Source of the DNA: Bacteroidales bacterium
GTDB lineage: Bacteria; Bacteroidota; Bacteroidia; Bacteroidales; WCHB1-69
Assembly (NCBI GenBank): GCA_031272415.1
Contig: JAISTU010000047.1
Coordinates: 1-6,876 of the forward strand
Length of the DNA stretch: 6,876 nucleotides
Direction: 5' to 3'
The position numbers and the translations under genes were made by a program. The notes under the pieces were generated by a model. The model saw only the letters and a program-made list of their open reading frames with translations. It did not search any database and had not been told where the DNA came from. Below are positions 1-5,993 of this stretch, in pieces (position 1 is the stretch's first letter; each line of letters opens with the position of its first letter).

Positions 1-110
1 ACTTCGGTTTTCCCGTTATTTTTCCTTGGTCTCTTCTCCATGGTTTGTTTCGCATCCCGCACCCGGTTGTCTCCGGTCTCTCTTGTCATAAATACTTGAT
101 ACGCTTTCAT
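1..110 (-). CDS. Partial unrecognised ORF, N-terminus only (runs off left edge)
   Basis: A minus-strand frame opens with ATG at 110-108 and stays open for 36 codons to the window edge. It reads MKAYQVFMTRETGDNRV and onward, very basic and polar, with no membrane segment and no motif I recognise. G+C is about 45% (50 of 110), clearly above the AT-rich DNA to its right, which fits either coding sequence or DNA of a different origin. A second in-frame ATG lies at codon 8. There is no Shine-Dalgarno sequence, which is normal for this phylum, and no clear TAnnTTTG promoter just upstream. With so few codons the open frame could be chance. Function unknown. Confidence 0.35.
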   Translation of the reverse strand, partial: MKAYQVFMTRETGDNRVRDAKQTMEKRPRKNNGKTE

Positions 111-160
111 AACTTTTAAAAAAATCTGATTAATACTATAAATAAATAAAAAATTTTAAA

Positions 161-240
161 CACGAAAAAAATGGAATAAGATGTCCAATTACATAAAATC
201 TTAAAAATCAAGTAAATCTTATTAAGATCGTGGATTAGAC
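161..240. repeat. Degenerate copy of the long palindromic repeat
   Basis: Bases 198-240 align without gaps to the reverse complement of 639-681, the left half of the better preserved copy, with 32 of 43 positions identical. Both end in the same terminal pattern (ATCGTGG then A-G-A-C). The ATC triplets are spaced 9, 9 and 11 bases apart, the mirror image of the GAT spacing (11, 9, 9) in the other copy. A left half is only hinted at, by CACGA at 161-165 and ATAAGAT at 176-182, so the left boundary is uncertain. The copy is read as old and mutated. Confidence 0.5.
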
Positions 241-263
241 GATTGATGATTTTGAATTGATAA

Positions 264-280
264 TTTTTAATTTTTAATTG
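264..280. repeat. 17-base AT-rich direct repeat, copy 1
   Basis: TTTTTAATTTTTAATTG at 264-280 recurs exactly at 776-792. The unit is itself a short tandem of AATTTTT, so low complexity may explain the match. The second copy lies just upstream of the protease promoter box. Confidence 0.45.
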
Positions 281-293
281 CCAAAATACACGT

Positions 294-316
294 AACTCAT
301 TGATTATCAGTGAGTT
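294..316. repeat. 23-base palindrome abutting the G20 tract
   Basis: The arms AACTCA (294-299) and TGAGTT (311-316) enclose TGATTATCA, itself palindromic. The only imperfection in the stem is a T/G pair at 300 and 310. The last T of the right arm is followed immediately by the G run. As RNA it would form a hairpin; as DNA it could be a protein-binding or recombination site. No flanking gene explains it. Confidence 0.65.
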
Positions 317-336
317 GGGGGGGGGGGGGGGGGGGG
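317..336. repeat. Homopolymeric G20 tract
   Basis: There are 20 consecutive G's on the plus strand in DNA that is otherwise strongly AT-rich. Such tracts are prone to slipped-strand length change and underlie phase variation in many bacteria (general knowledge). Here the tract lies outside any confident gene, between the hairpin terminator at 355-382 and the palindrome at 294-316. The exact length may be a sequencing or assembly estimate. Confidence 0.85.
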
Positions 337-344
337 TAAATGAT

Positions 345-518
345 TGATAAAAATAAAAATGCACAGCAAAAGCGTGCTTTTTATTGTCTCTCTCTCACAA
401 AGACTCAAAGCATTCTCCCTACACATTAACACAGCACTTTCGCTGTACTTTAAATTCTGACTGATTTTATCAACCATATTACTTTTTCCTATTAAAAATT
501 TGATTAACTTTTTACATG
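345..518 (-). ncRNA. Candidate small RNA or small-protein transcript
   Basis: A good promoter (524-553) and a hairpin terminator (355-382) on the same strand bracket a transcript of roughly 170 nt. An internal hairpin is predicted, with arms ACAGC and GCTGT around a GAAAGT loop (near 431-446). Within the transcript an ATG at 477-475 follows AGGAAAAA and opens a 56-codon frame beginning MVDKISQNLKYSESAVLM. That frame runs through the terminator stem and then through the poly-C strand of the G20 tract before stopping at 307, which argues that its 3' part is not coding. Either a noncoding RNA or a decayed small gene fits. I do not recognise the RNA or the peptide. Confidence 0.4.
355..382 (-). 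terminator. Hairpin terminator of the short minus-strand unit (possibly bidirectional)
   Basis: On the minus strand the sequence folds as an A-tract, GCAC, GC, a TTTT loop, GC, a bulged T, GTGC, a bulged A and then T5, followed by further T-rich sequence. The same stem read on the plus strand ends in T5 (378-382), so it could stop transcripts from both sides. It lies about 140-160 bases downstream of the minus-strand promoter at 524-553. Confidence 0.5.
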
Positions 519-523
519 TTTTG

Positions 524-553
524 CAAAGATACACTTTTTTTTTTTGATACAAA
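524..553 (-). promoter_or_regulatory. Bacteroidota-type promoter, minus strand
   Basis: Read on the minus strand, TTTG (553-550) is followed after 18 bases by TATCTTTG (531-524). This matches the phylum's sigma-ABfr consensus of TTTG, about 19 bases, then TAnnTTTG. Transcription would start near 518 and proceed left into the short unit ending at the 355-382 hairpin. Confidence 0.6.
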
Positions 554-626
554 AGTTAATTTTGCGAAAAAAAAAGTTGCAATTATTTTATATTTTGTTG
601 ATTGTCAAGGAGAAATTTTTTTTGAG

Positions 627-741
627 TTTTTTTGCATTGTCTGAACCACGATTTTTACAAGATTTATAAGATTAACAAGATATAATAATCACACAAATCA
701 TGTTAATCATTCAAAATCACAGTTCAGACAATGCAAAAAAA
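627..741. repeat. Long palindromic intergenic repeat (115 bp)
   Basis: The outer arms, 627-646 and 722-741, are perfect 20-base inverted repeats containing TTGCATTGTCTGAAC. Inside them, GATTTT (650-655) pairs with AAAATC (713-718) and GATTAACA (670-677) with TGTTAATC (701-708), so most of the unit could fold into one imperfect hairpin. GAT triplets recur at 650, 661, 670 and 679, near helical periodicity. There is no open reading frame and no obvious target-site duplication. It resembles the dispersed palindromic repeats with TCTGAAC ends that I recall from Bacteroidota intergenic DNA, but copy number cannot be judged from one window. A REP-like or MITE-like element is the likely class. Confidence 0.7.
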
Positions 742-765
742 TCTACACTCTACACTCTACACTCT
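742..765. repeat. Heptamer tandem repeat (TCTACAC x3 plus TCT)
   Basis: Three exact copies of TCTACAC occupy 742-762, followed by a partial TCT. The array begins directly at the end of the 115-bp palindrome and lies about 40 bases upstream of the protease promoter box. Copy number could vary by slippage. Confidence 0.75.
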
Positions 766-775
766 GAAAAAAAGG

Positions 776-792
776 TTTTTAATTTTTAATTG
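776..792. repeat. 17-base AT-rich direct repeat, copy 2
   Basis: This is an exact match to 264-280. It occupies the zone where the -33 element of the protease promoter would fall and ends 11 bases before the -7 box. Confidence 0.45.
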
Positions 793-803
793 AAGAAAAG
801 GTG

Positions 804-811
804 TATCTTTG
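804..811 (+). promoter_or_regulatory. Promoter -7 box for the protease-kinase operon
   Basis: TATCTTTG at 804-811 is a perfect TAnnTTTG box. No clean TTTG was found at the expected -33 position, where the sequence is a run of T's within the AT-rich repeat at 776-792. The start point would be near 817, giving a 5' leader of about 60 bases before the ATG at 878. Confidence 0.6.
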
Positions 812-823
812 CATTTTAGCAGG

Positions 824-856
824 ATGGAATATAAAAAAGATGAGATATTTTGCTAA
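824..856 (+). other. Possible 10-codon leader peptide upstream of the protease
   Basis: An ATG at 824 reads MEYKKDEIFC and stops at TAA (854-856). It is in the same frame as the protease and only 21 bases before its ATG. If transcription begins near 817 this would be an almost leaderless short frame. It may be chance, a short leader peptide, or the remains of a longer N-terminus interrupted by the TAA. Confidence 0.2.
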
Positions 857-877
857 AAGAATTTGTATAATTCAAAT

Positions 878-2494
878 ATGTTAGTGGATTTAAAAAGAGC
901 AAAAATTATTTTCCCTATTTTTTTGGGGGTATCCTTATCGATAGGATTTTTATTGGGATTTTTTTTTACGTCTGACAAGCGGGCAACGGCGATGCAATAT
1001 CCTTTTTCGGAGATTGCGGAGGTGTCTCAATTGTTGGAAAAGTATTATTTTGACAGCGTTAGTGCAAAAAAATTAACACAGGAAGCCATTCGAGGCATGT
1101 TGGCAAACCTTGACCCGCACTCATCTTATATTTCAAAAGAAGAAACCGAACAGACCAATGCAATGCTCATGGGGGAGTTTGAAGGCATTGGTATTCAGTT
1201 CAATGTGTTGAATGACACCGTTTTGGTTATCAGCGTAAATGCGGGCGGTCCGTCTCAAAAAGCAGGACTTTTGCCCGGCGATAAAATTATTTGGGTAGAT
1301 AGCATTAAAGTTGCCAATGTTAAAATTCAAAATACGGAGATTATTCGCTTATTACGCGGGAAAAAAGGTACTTCGGTGAAAGTAGGCATTTTACGTCAAA
1401 ATATTTCTAAACCACTGTATTTCAAGATAATAAGGGATAAAATACCTGTCCATAGCGTTGTGGCGGCATACATGATTGCACCGCAAATTGCGTACATCAA
1501 TATCAATAATTTTGCTGTTTCCACAGGTGAAGAATTTCATAAAGCATTGAAAGACTTAGTATTACGGCAAAATGCGGATAAGTTGATAATTGATTTGCGG
1601 GGTAATCCGGGCGGCTATTTAGAATCTGCCATTAAGATATGTGATGATTTGTTGCCTGCCAAAAAACTCATTGTTTATACTTACGGACAGGCGGTTGGCA
1701 AACAGAATTATTATGCCGATAAAGGGGGTATTTTCACCTCTGATAAACAGCAAGTGGTGGTTTTGATAGATGAATATTCTGCCTCTGCGAGTGAAATTGT
1801 TGCCGGTGCGTTGCAAGACCATGACAGAGGGATTGTCATCGGTCGGCGTTCTTTTGGTAAAGGCTTGGTACAGAGGCAGTTCAACTTACAGGACGGCTCG
1901 GAAGTGATGATAACGGTTGCCCGCTATTACACCCCCACCGGTCGCTGTATTCAGCGCCCTTTTGAATCGGAAAATATGGATGACTATTACAACGACATTT
2001 ACAACCGTTACCAAAAAGGTGAAATGCAGAGTGCGGATAGCATTACTTTCCCCGATTCGCTTTGTTTTCTCACGCCAAAGGGAAAAAAAGTCTATGGTGG
2101 GGGCGGCATTATGCCTGATATTTTTATTCCTATTGAAAAATCGGACAGTATTATTTATTTCAATGTCCTTAATAATCAACAAATTGTGTTTTTATATGCA
2201 GTGGAATATGCTGACAAAAACCGTACTCAAATTAAGGAAAAATATCCAAAAGGAGCCGATTTTATAAAAAATTTCACCATAAATGAAGCCATGCTCAAAG
2301 AAATTTTAGCCAAAAATCAGGTAACAGAATTAAAAAAACAGCCTTTGCCAAAAGAATCTGCTCAAATGTTGCGTCAATGGCTCAAAGCATACATTGGGCG
2401 AAATTTATATGGAGATAATACTTTCTATCAAATTGTTAATCAAGAAGATAAAGTAATTCAAGCCGCCATTAGAGAATTTAAAAACGTCAAATAA
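878..2494 (+). CDS. ctpA: Carboxy-terminal processing protease, S41A family
   Basis: This is a membrane-anchored serine protease that trims or degrades periplasmic proteins from their C-termini. From the ATG at 878 the product is 538 aa. Residues 9-30 form one hydrophobic segment, a signal anchor. A PDZ domain spans about 98-180 (GIGIQF near 103-108, then AGLLPGDKI at 129-137). The S41 catalytic core covers about 190-420, with the strand LIIDLRGNPGG at 236-246. The Ser/Lys dyad is S303 in SASASEI and K328 in SFGKG, with Q332 four residues later. The 25-residue Ser-Lys spacing matches E. coli Prc. About 110 C-terminal residues follow the core. A TTG at 863 would add five residues; ATG 878 is preferred as a standard start just before the signal anchor. 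The kinase gene follows after 11 bases. The active site is intact; the substrate is unknown. Confidence 0.92.
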   Translation: MLVDLKRAKIIFPIFLGVSLSIGFLLGFFFTSDKRATAMQYPFSEIAEVSQLLEKYYFDSVSAKKLTQEAIRGMLANLDPHSSYISKEETEQTNAMLMGEFEGIGIQFNVLNDTVLVISVNAGGPSQKAGLLPGDKIIWVDSIKVANVKIQNTEIIRLLRGKKGTSVKVGILRQNISKPLYFKIIRDKIPVHSVVAAYMIAPQIAYININNFAVSTGEEFHKALKDLVLRQNADKLIIDLRGNPGGYLESAIKICDDLLPAKKLIVYTYGQAVGKQNYYADKGGIFTSDKQQVVVLIDEYSASASEIVAGALQDHDRGIVIGRRSFGKGLVQRQFNLQDGSEVMITVARYYTPTGRCIQRPFESENMDDYYNDIYNRYQKGEMQSADSITFPDSLCFLTPKGKKVYGGGGIMPDIFIPIEKSDSIIYFNVLNNQQIVFLYAVEYADKNRTQIKEKYPKGADFIKNFTINEAMLKEILAKNQVTELKKQPLPKESAQMLRQWLKAYIGRNLYGDNTFYQIVNQEDKVIQAAIREFKNVK

Positions 2495-2505
2495 TTTATC
2501 CGATT

Positions 2506-3558
2506 ATGCAAAAAAATCTTTCTCCGCTTAATGTTGTTTTAATTTGTAACGGAGTAAGCATTTTGTTGCTGTTGCTGTTTGAGATTGTAATATTTCAAAT
2601 TGAGCCGTCCACGGGCTATACTTTGGCTTGGTTTTTGGGAATTATTGCGGCATTTGCGGTCGGCGTTTTTGTGTCTTATTTGTTAGTAAATTATTTTATT
2701 TTCGGACATATTAAATTGATTTACAAATTAATACATGAATTTAGAATTGGAAAAATTGAGCCTTCCAATGCGTTTTTTTTACGCAAAAATATTCTCCAAG
2801 ATGTTGAACAAGAAACGCAATCTTTTATTGTTCAAAAACAACAGGAAATCAAGCATTTAAAAGAATTAGAACAGTATCGAAAGGAGTTTTTGGGCAATGT
2901 GGCACACGAACTCAAAACACCGCTCACAGCCATGCAAGGGTATATTTTGACCCTTTTGGACGGAGGTCTTAATGAACCGACTATCAATGAGTTATACCTC
3001 AAACGAACAGCATCAAATATTGAAAGAATGACCGAAATTGTCAATGATTTGGTAACAATTACCGGACTGGAGTCTGAAGAAAATTCACCCAAAATTGAGC
3101 GTTTTAATCTCACCGAAATAATAGAAGAAGTGTTTAATTTGCTTGAAATGCAGGCTAAAAACAAGCATGTTTCTTTACAAATGAAATTTTCTACCGAAAA
3201 ACAATATCCTGTATTGGCAGATAAAACATTGATAATCAAAGTATTAATAAATTTAATTGAAAATTCTATCAAATACAACGACAAGTCGGAGGGGCTGACA
3301 ACTGTTAGTATTTTTGACGTGGGCGAAAATTATCTCATTGAAGTTGCCGACAACGGTATTGGTATTGAAGAGCAACATTTTTTACGACTTTTTGAGCGGT
3401 TTTACAGGGTAGATAAAAATCGTTCTCGTTCCACCGGCGGTTCGGGTTTAGGTTTAGCCATTGTAAAACATATATTAGACGCTCATCATCAGTCCATTAC
3501 CGTCAGTAGCGTGCCAACCAAAGGAGCAACATTTGGATTTACATTGAAAAAAGGGTGA
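2506..3558 (+). CDS. Sensor histidine kinase, two-transmembrane, orphan
   Basis: This is an inner-membrane histidine kinase of 350 aa that would autophosphorylate and pass phosphate to a response regulator. Two transmembrane helices (about 8-30 and 38-64) are separated by only about 7 residues, so there is essentially no periplasmic sensor domain. A helical linker (about 96-124) leads to the dimerisation domain with the phosphoacceptor H134 in the H-box VAHELKTPL. The ATPase domain has the N-box at 249-257 (N249, N253), the G1 box DNGIGI at 282-287, the F-box FERFYRVD at 296-303 and the G2 box GSGLGLAI at 312-319. All catalytic boxes are intact, and the overall type is PhoR-like. It probably shares the upstream protease's transcript. 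No response regulator gene is adjacent, since the next gene is convergent RNase R, so its partner must be encoded elsewhere. Signal unknown. Confidence 0.9.
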   Translation: MQKNLSPLNVVLICNGVSILLLLLFEIVIFQIEPSTGYTLAWFLGIIAAFAVGVFVSYLLVNYFIFGHIKLIYKLIHEFRIGKIEPSNAFFLRKNILQDVEQETQSFIVQKQQEIKHLKELEQYRKEFLGNVAHELKTPLTAMQGYILTLLDGGLNEPTINELYLKRTASNIERMTEIVNDLVTITGLESEENSPKIERFNLTEIIEEVFNLLEMQAKNKHVSLQMKFSTEKQYPVLADKTLIIKVLINLIENSIKYNDKSEGLTTVSIFDVGENYLIEVADNGIGIEEQHFLRLFERFYRVDKNRSRSTGGSGLGLAIVKHILDAHHQSITVSSVPTKGATFGFTLKKG

Positions 3559-3589
3559 AAAATGTTTTAAAAATTTTCCCGCACTTTTT
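3547..3589 (-). terminator. Hairpin between convergent genes, probable RNase R terminator
   Basis: GGG (3553-3555) and AAAAT (3559-3563) can pair with ATTTT (3573-3577) and CCC (3578-3580), with a small bulge. On the minus strand the stem is followed at once by T6 (3552-3547), the layout of an intrinsic terminator for the RNase R gene. On the plus strand the T5 run (3585-3589) comes four bases after the stem, so it may also slow transcripts leaving the kinase gene. The stem is AT-rich and modest. Confidence 0.4.
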
Positions 3590-5777
3590 AAAAAGGCAAA
3601 TTCTTATCATCTATGTTTACAAACACAAAATCCATTTGTTTTTTGGCTAAATTGACGGCTTTTACTTTGATATGAACTTTATCGCCCAATCGGTAAATTC
3701 TTCCACTGTGCTGCCCTACATAACGATAGTTGTCTTCATCATAATAATAAAAATCATCAGATAGTGATTTCACAGAAACCATTCCTTCGCATTTGGTTTG
3801 GGCTAATTCGACCCAAATACCCCATTTGCTGACGCCGGAAATTAAACCCTCAAATTGTTGCCCAACCTTATCTGACAGATATTCAGCTTGTTTATATTTA
3901 ATGGATGTGCGTTCTGCTTCTGTTGCTCGCTGTTCCATGTCGGAAGAGTGTTTGCATTTGAGTTCCAATGTATTTGCATCAATATTTGCATTTTTACCGA
4001 CAAGATATTTTTCCAACAAACGGTGCACCATTAAGTCGGGATAGCGTCGTATCGGAGACGTAAAATGGGTGTAATATTTGAACGATAAACCGTAATGACC
4101 AATATTATTGGAGGAATAAATGGCTCTTTGCATAGTGCGTAGGGCAAGCGTTTCTATCATATTTTGCTCGCCTTTCCCTTGTACGGCAGTAAAAAGTTCA
4201 TTGACGGAATTGACAAAACTTTTCCGTGAATTGGACTTAATACTATAGCCCAGTTTGTGAATAAAAGTGCTGAATTTATTGATTTTTTCATCCAAAGGCT
4301 TGTCATGAATGCGGTATACAAATGGTTTTGGTTCTACATTAGGGGCAGTTTTTCCAATCAATTCGGCTACTTTTCGGTTCGCAAGTAGCATAAAATCTTC
4401 TATCAATTTGTTAGAATCCTTATTTTCTTTGATATAAACACCGATTGGCTTTGCATTTTCGTCCAAAATAAATTTAACTTCTTCTGTTTCAAAGTTAATC
4501 GAACCGCTTTTAAAACGCTCCTCTCGCAACGCTTTAGCAATGGTGTCAAGGGTGAGAATTTGTTCGGCATAAAGACCTTTTTTCTCTTCAATAATTTGCT
4601 GAACTTGTTCATAATCAAAACGATGATTGGAATTTATAATCGTTTTTCCTATCCATTGTTTAAATATTTTTCCATGAATGTCCAACTCAAACACAGCCGA
4701 AAAGCACAATTTATCCTCGTGCGGGCGAAGAGAACAAACTTCATTTGACAACAATTCAGGCAACATAGGTATCGTCCTGTCTACTAAATAAATAGATGTT
4801 GCCCTATTGTAGGCTTCTTTGTCAATCGAACTGCCTTCTTTGACATAATACGACACGTCCGCAATATGAACGCCTACCTCAAAGCGATTGTTCGGCAAAG
4901 CCCGTAACGATACCGCATCATCAAAATCTTTAGCATCAGAGGGGTCAATAGTTATCGTAAACACATCTCGAAAATCTCGCCTTAATTTGATTTCTTTTTC
5001 GGAAATTTGAAGGGGTATTTTTTTTGTTTCATTTTCAACTTCCTTTGGAAAATCGGGCAAAAAAGCATTGTCAATCACAATAGACATCATCTCTACATTG
5101 TTGTCTCCCGGTACCCCCAGCACTTTCACTACTTTTCCAAACGGATTTCGTGCATGTTCAGACCATTCTGTAATTTTTGCAACTACTTTTTGACCATCTT
5201 TTGCCCCCATTAAAGCATTGTTAGGCAATAGAATATCTATCGGCATTGATGTATTGTCCGCCACCAAGTAAGACATATTGCGGCTCTTTTTGACCGTCCC
5301 TACAAACAATTCTTTGTGTCTTTTAATAATTTTGACCACCCGCCCTTCTGTCCGTCTGCCTTTTCGGGCGGGAAACAAATGTACCAACACTATATCACCA
5401 TTGAGTGCCTGCAAAGTATTGTTGGGAGCGATGTAAATATCTTCTGCATCGGCTTGTAGAGGCAATAGATAGGCTTTTCCTGTTTGTTTCATACTGATTT
5501 TTCCCTCAATAAGATTGCCTTCTTGGGTGGCAATATGGACAGGATTTAGTTTGTATTTGCCTCTATTTCCCTCCACTAATACATTATTTTGCACCATTTC
5601 TGCAATTTGGAGGCGAATTTTATCTTTATCTTCTTTCCCACTAATGTTCATTTGAGCCGCTATCTGTTTGTAATTAAAAAACTGATAGGGCGAGGTAGTA
5701 AATATTTCTAAAATTTGCGCTGTAAAAGTAGCATTTTCAACTTGTTTTAATCTTCTTCTTGAATGTTTTTTAGCCAT
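3588..5777 (-). CDS. rnr: Ribonuclease R (RNB-family 3'-5' exoribonuclease)
   Basis: This cytoplasmic hydrolytic exonuclease digests RNA, including structured RNA, from the 3' end and takes part in mRNA decay and RNA quality control. The product is 729 aa. A basic N-terminus and winged-helix domain (about 17-78) precede two cold-shock domains (about 90-155 and 158-222). The RNB catalytic domain (about 260-590) carries TIDPSDAKDFDDA at 276-288. D278, D284, D286 and D287 correspond to the metal-binding aspartates of E. coli RNase R. HFTSPIRRYPDL follows at 571-582. An S1 domain lies at about 638-718. Only some 11 residues follow it, so the long basic tail of the 813-aa E. coli enzyme is absent. 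ATG at 5777-5775 is the natural start and follows an A13 run on the coding strand. It is convergent with the kinase gene, with no operon partner visible. Confidence 0.95.
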   Translation of the reverse strand: MAKKHSRRRLKQVENATFTAQILEIFTTSPYQFFNYKQIAAQMNISGKEDKDKIRLQIAEMVQNNVLVEGNRGKYKLNPVHIATQEGNLIEGKISMKQTGKAYLLPLQADAEDIYIAPNNTLQALNGDIVLVHLFPARKGRRTEGRVVKIIKRHKELFVGTVKKSRNMSYLVADNTSMPIDILLPNNALMGAKDGQKVVAKITEWSEHARNPFGKVVKVLGVPGDNNVEMMSIVIDNAFLPDFPKEVENETKKIPLQISEKEIKLRRDFRDVFTITIDPSDAKDFDDAVSLRALPNNRFEVGVHIADVSYYVKEGSSIDKEAYNRATSIYLVDRTIPMLPELLSNEVCSLRPHEDKLCFSAVFELDIHGKIFKQWIGKTIINSNHRFDYEQVQQIIEEKKGLYAEQILTLDTIAKALREERFKSGSINFETEEVKFILDENAKPIGVYIKENKDSNKLIEDFMLLANRKVAELIGKTAPNVEPKPFVYRIHDKPLDEKINKFSTFIHKLGYSIKSNSRKSFVNSVNELFTAVQGKGEQNMIETLALRTMQRAIYSSNNIGHYGLSFKYYTHFTSPIRRYPDLMVHRLLEKYLVGKNANIDANTLELKCKHSSDMEQRATEAERTSIKYKQAEYLSDKVGQQFEGLISGVSKWGIWVELAQTKCEGMVSVKSLSDDFYYYDEDNYRYVGQHSGRIYRLGDKVHIKVKAVNLAKKQMDFVFVNIDDKNLPF

Positions 5778-5882
5778 AATTATTTTTTTTTTTTTATTTT
5801 AATTTTATGCTCTTATATAACGTCATAAAAAGTAAAAGATTGTGTAAAAATAGATTTTTTTAGAGTGGAGAAATTTACGATT

Positions 5883-5909
5883 GTGGATTTATGACTGTAG
5901 ATTTTGACT
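5883..5909. repeat. Short imperfect tandem repeat in the divergent intergenic region
   Basis: GTGGATTTATGACT (5883-5896) is followed directly by GTAGATTTTGACT (5897-5909), one mismatch and one gap apart. A third partial unit, GTAGATTTA, starts at 5927. Drifting AT-rich repeats of this kind are common between genes in this phylum. The array lies 27 bases upstream of the ATPase promoter candidate. Confidence 0.5.
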
Positions 5910-5935
5910 CGAAGAATCATATATTTGTAGATTTA

Positions 5936-5968
5936 TTTGTTTTTAACACAATAATTTGTACATTTTTG
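5936..5968 (+). promoter_or_regulatory. Candidate promoter of the ATPase gene
   Basis: TTTG at 5936-5939 is followed after 21 bases by CATTTTTG at 5961-5968. This has the TTTG half of the -7 box and the right spacing, but CA in place of TA. The TA two bases earlier would need an over-long box. Initiation near 5974 would give a leader of about 20 bases with no Shine-Dalgarno sequence. It is a plausible but imperfect match. Confidence 0.35.
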
Positions 5969-5993
5969 CGTTGTATAAAAAAAGTAAAACATT

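Larger units (their letters stand above)
111..877. other. Long structured intergenic region (767 bp)
   Basis: No convincing conventional protein gene lies here. Open frames in this stretch either read through the G20 tract as proline runs or are low-complexity and rich in F, I, K and L. It does hold, in order: a worn palindromic repeat copy (about 161-240), a 17-base AT-rich direct repeat (264-280, again at 776-792), a 23-base palindrome joined to a G20 tract (294-336), a hairpin terminator (355-382) ending a minus-strand transcription unit that starts near 518, a well-preserved long palindrome (627-741), a heptamer tandem repeat (742-765) and the promoter of the downstream protease gene (804-811). 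Confidence 0.7.

Noticed and set aside
1..110. Group II intron 5' end (GTGCG on the minus strand near 60)
   Set aside because: The five-base match is too short, no domain V or maturase motif is visible, and the open reading frame continues through it.
116..364. Minus-strand frame of 82 codons crossing the G20 tract
   Set aside because: It reads the tract as a proline run and the rest is low-complexity F/I/L/K-rich sequence from AT-rich DNA. It also overlaps the worn repeat copy and the terminator hairpin.
742..765. CRISPR array
   Set aside because: The units are 7 bases long and contiguous, with no spacers and no cas genes in the window.
863..877. TTG at 863 as the protease start
   Set aside because: It would add only five polar residues before an ATG that is followed directly by the signal anchor. 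A TTG start is less likely and nothing upstream favours it.
1917..2267. Plus-strand 116-codon frame inside the protease gene
   Set aside because: It lies entirely within the well-supported S41 coding frame in another phase and shows no family motifs.
2832..3284. Minus-strand 150-codon frame inside the kinase gene
   Set aside because: It lies antisense to the conserved H-box to N-box region, is rich in Ser and Cys, and is explained by codon bias of the kinase gene.
5783..5795. T13 run before the RNase R start as a phase-variation switch
   Set aside because: It is outside the coding frame, and A-rich leaders before start codons are usual in AT-rich Bacteroidota. There is no evidence of a regulatory role.
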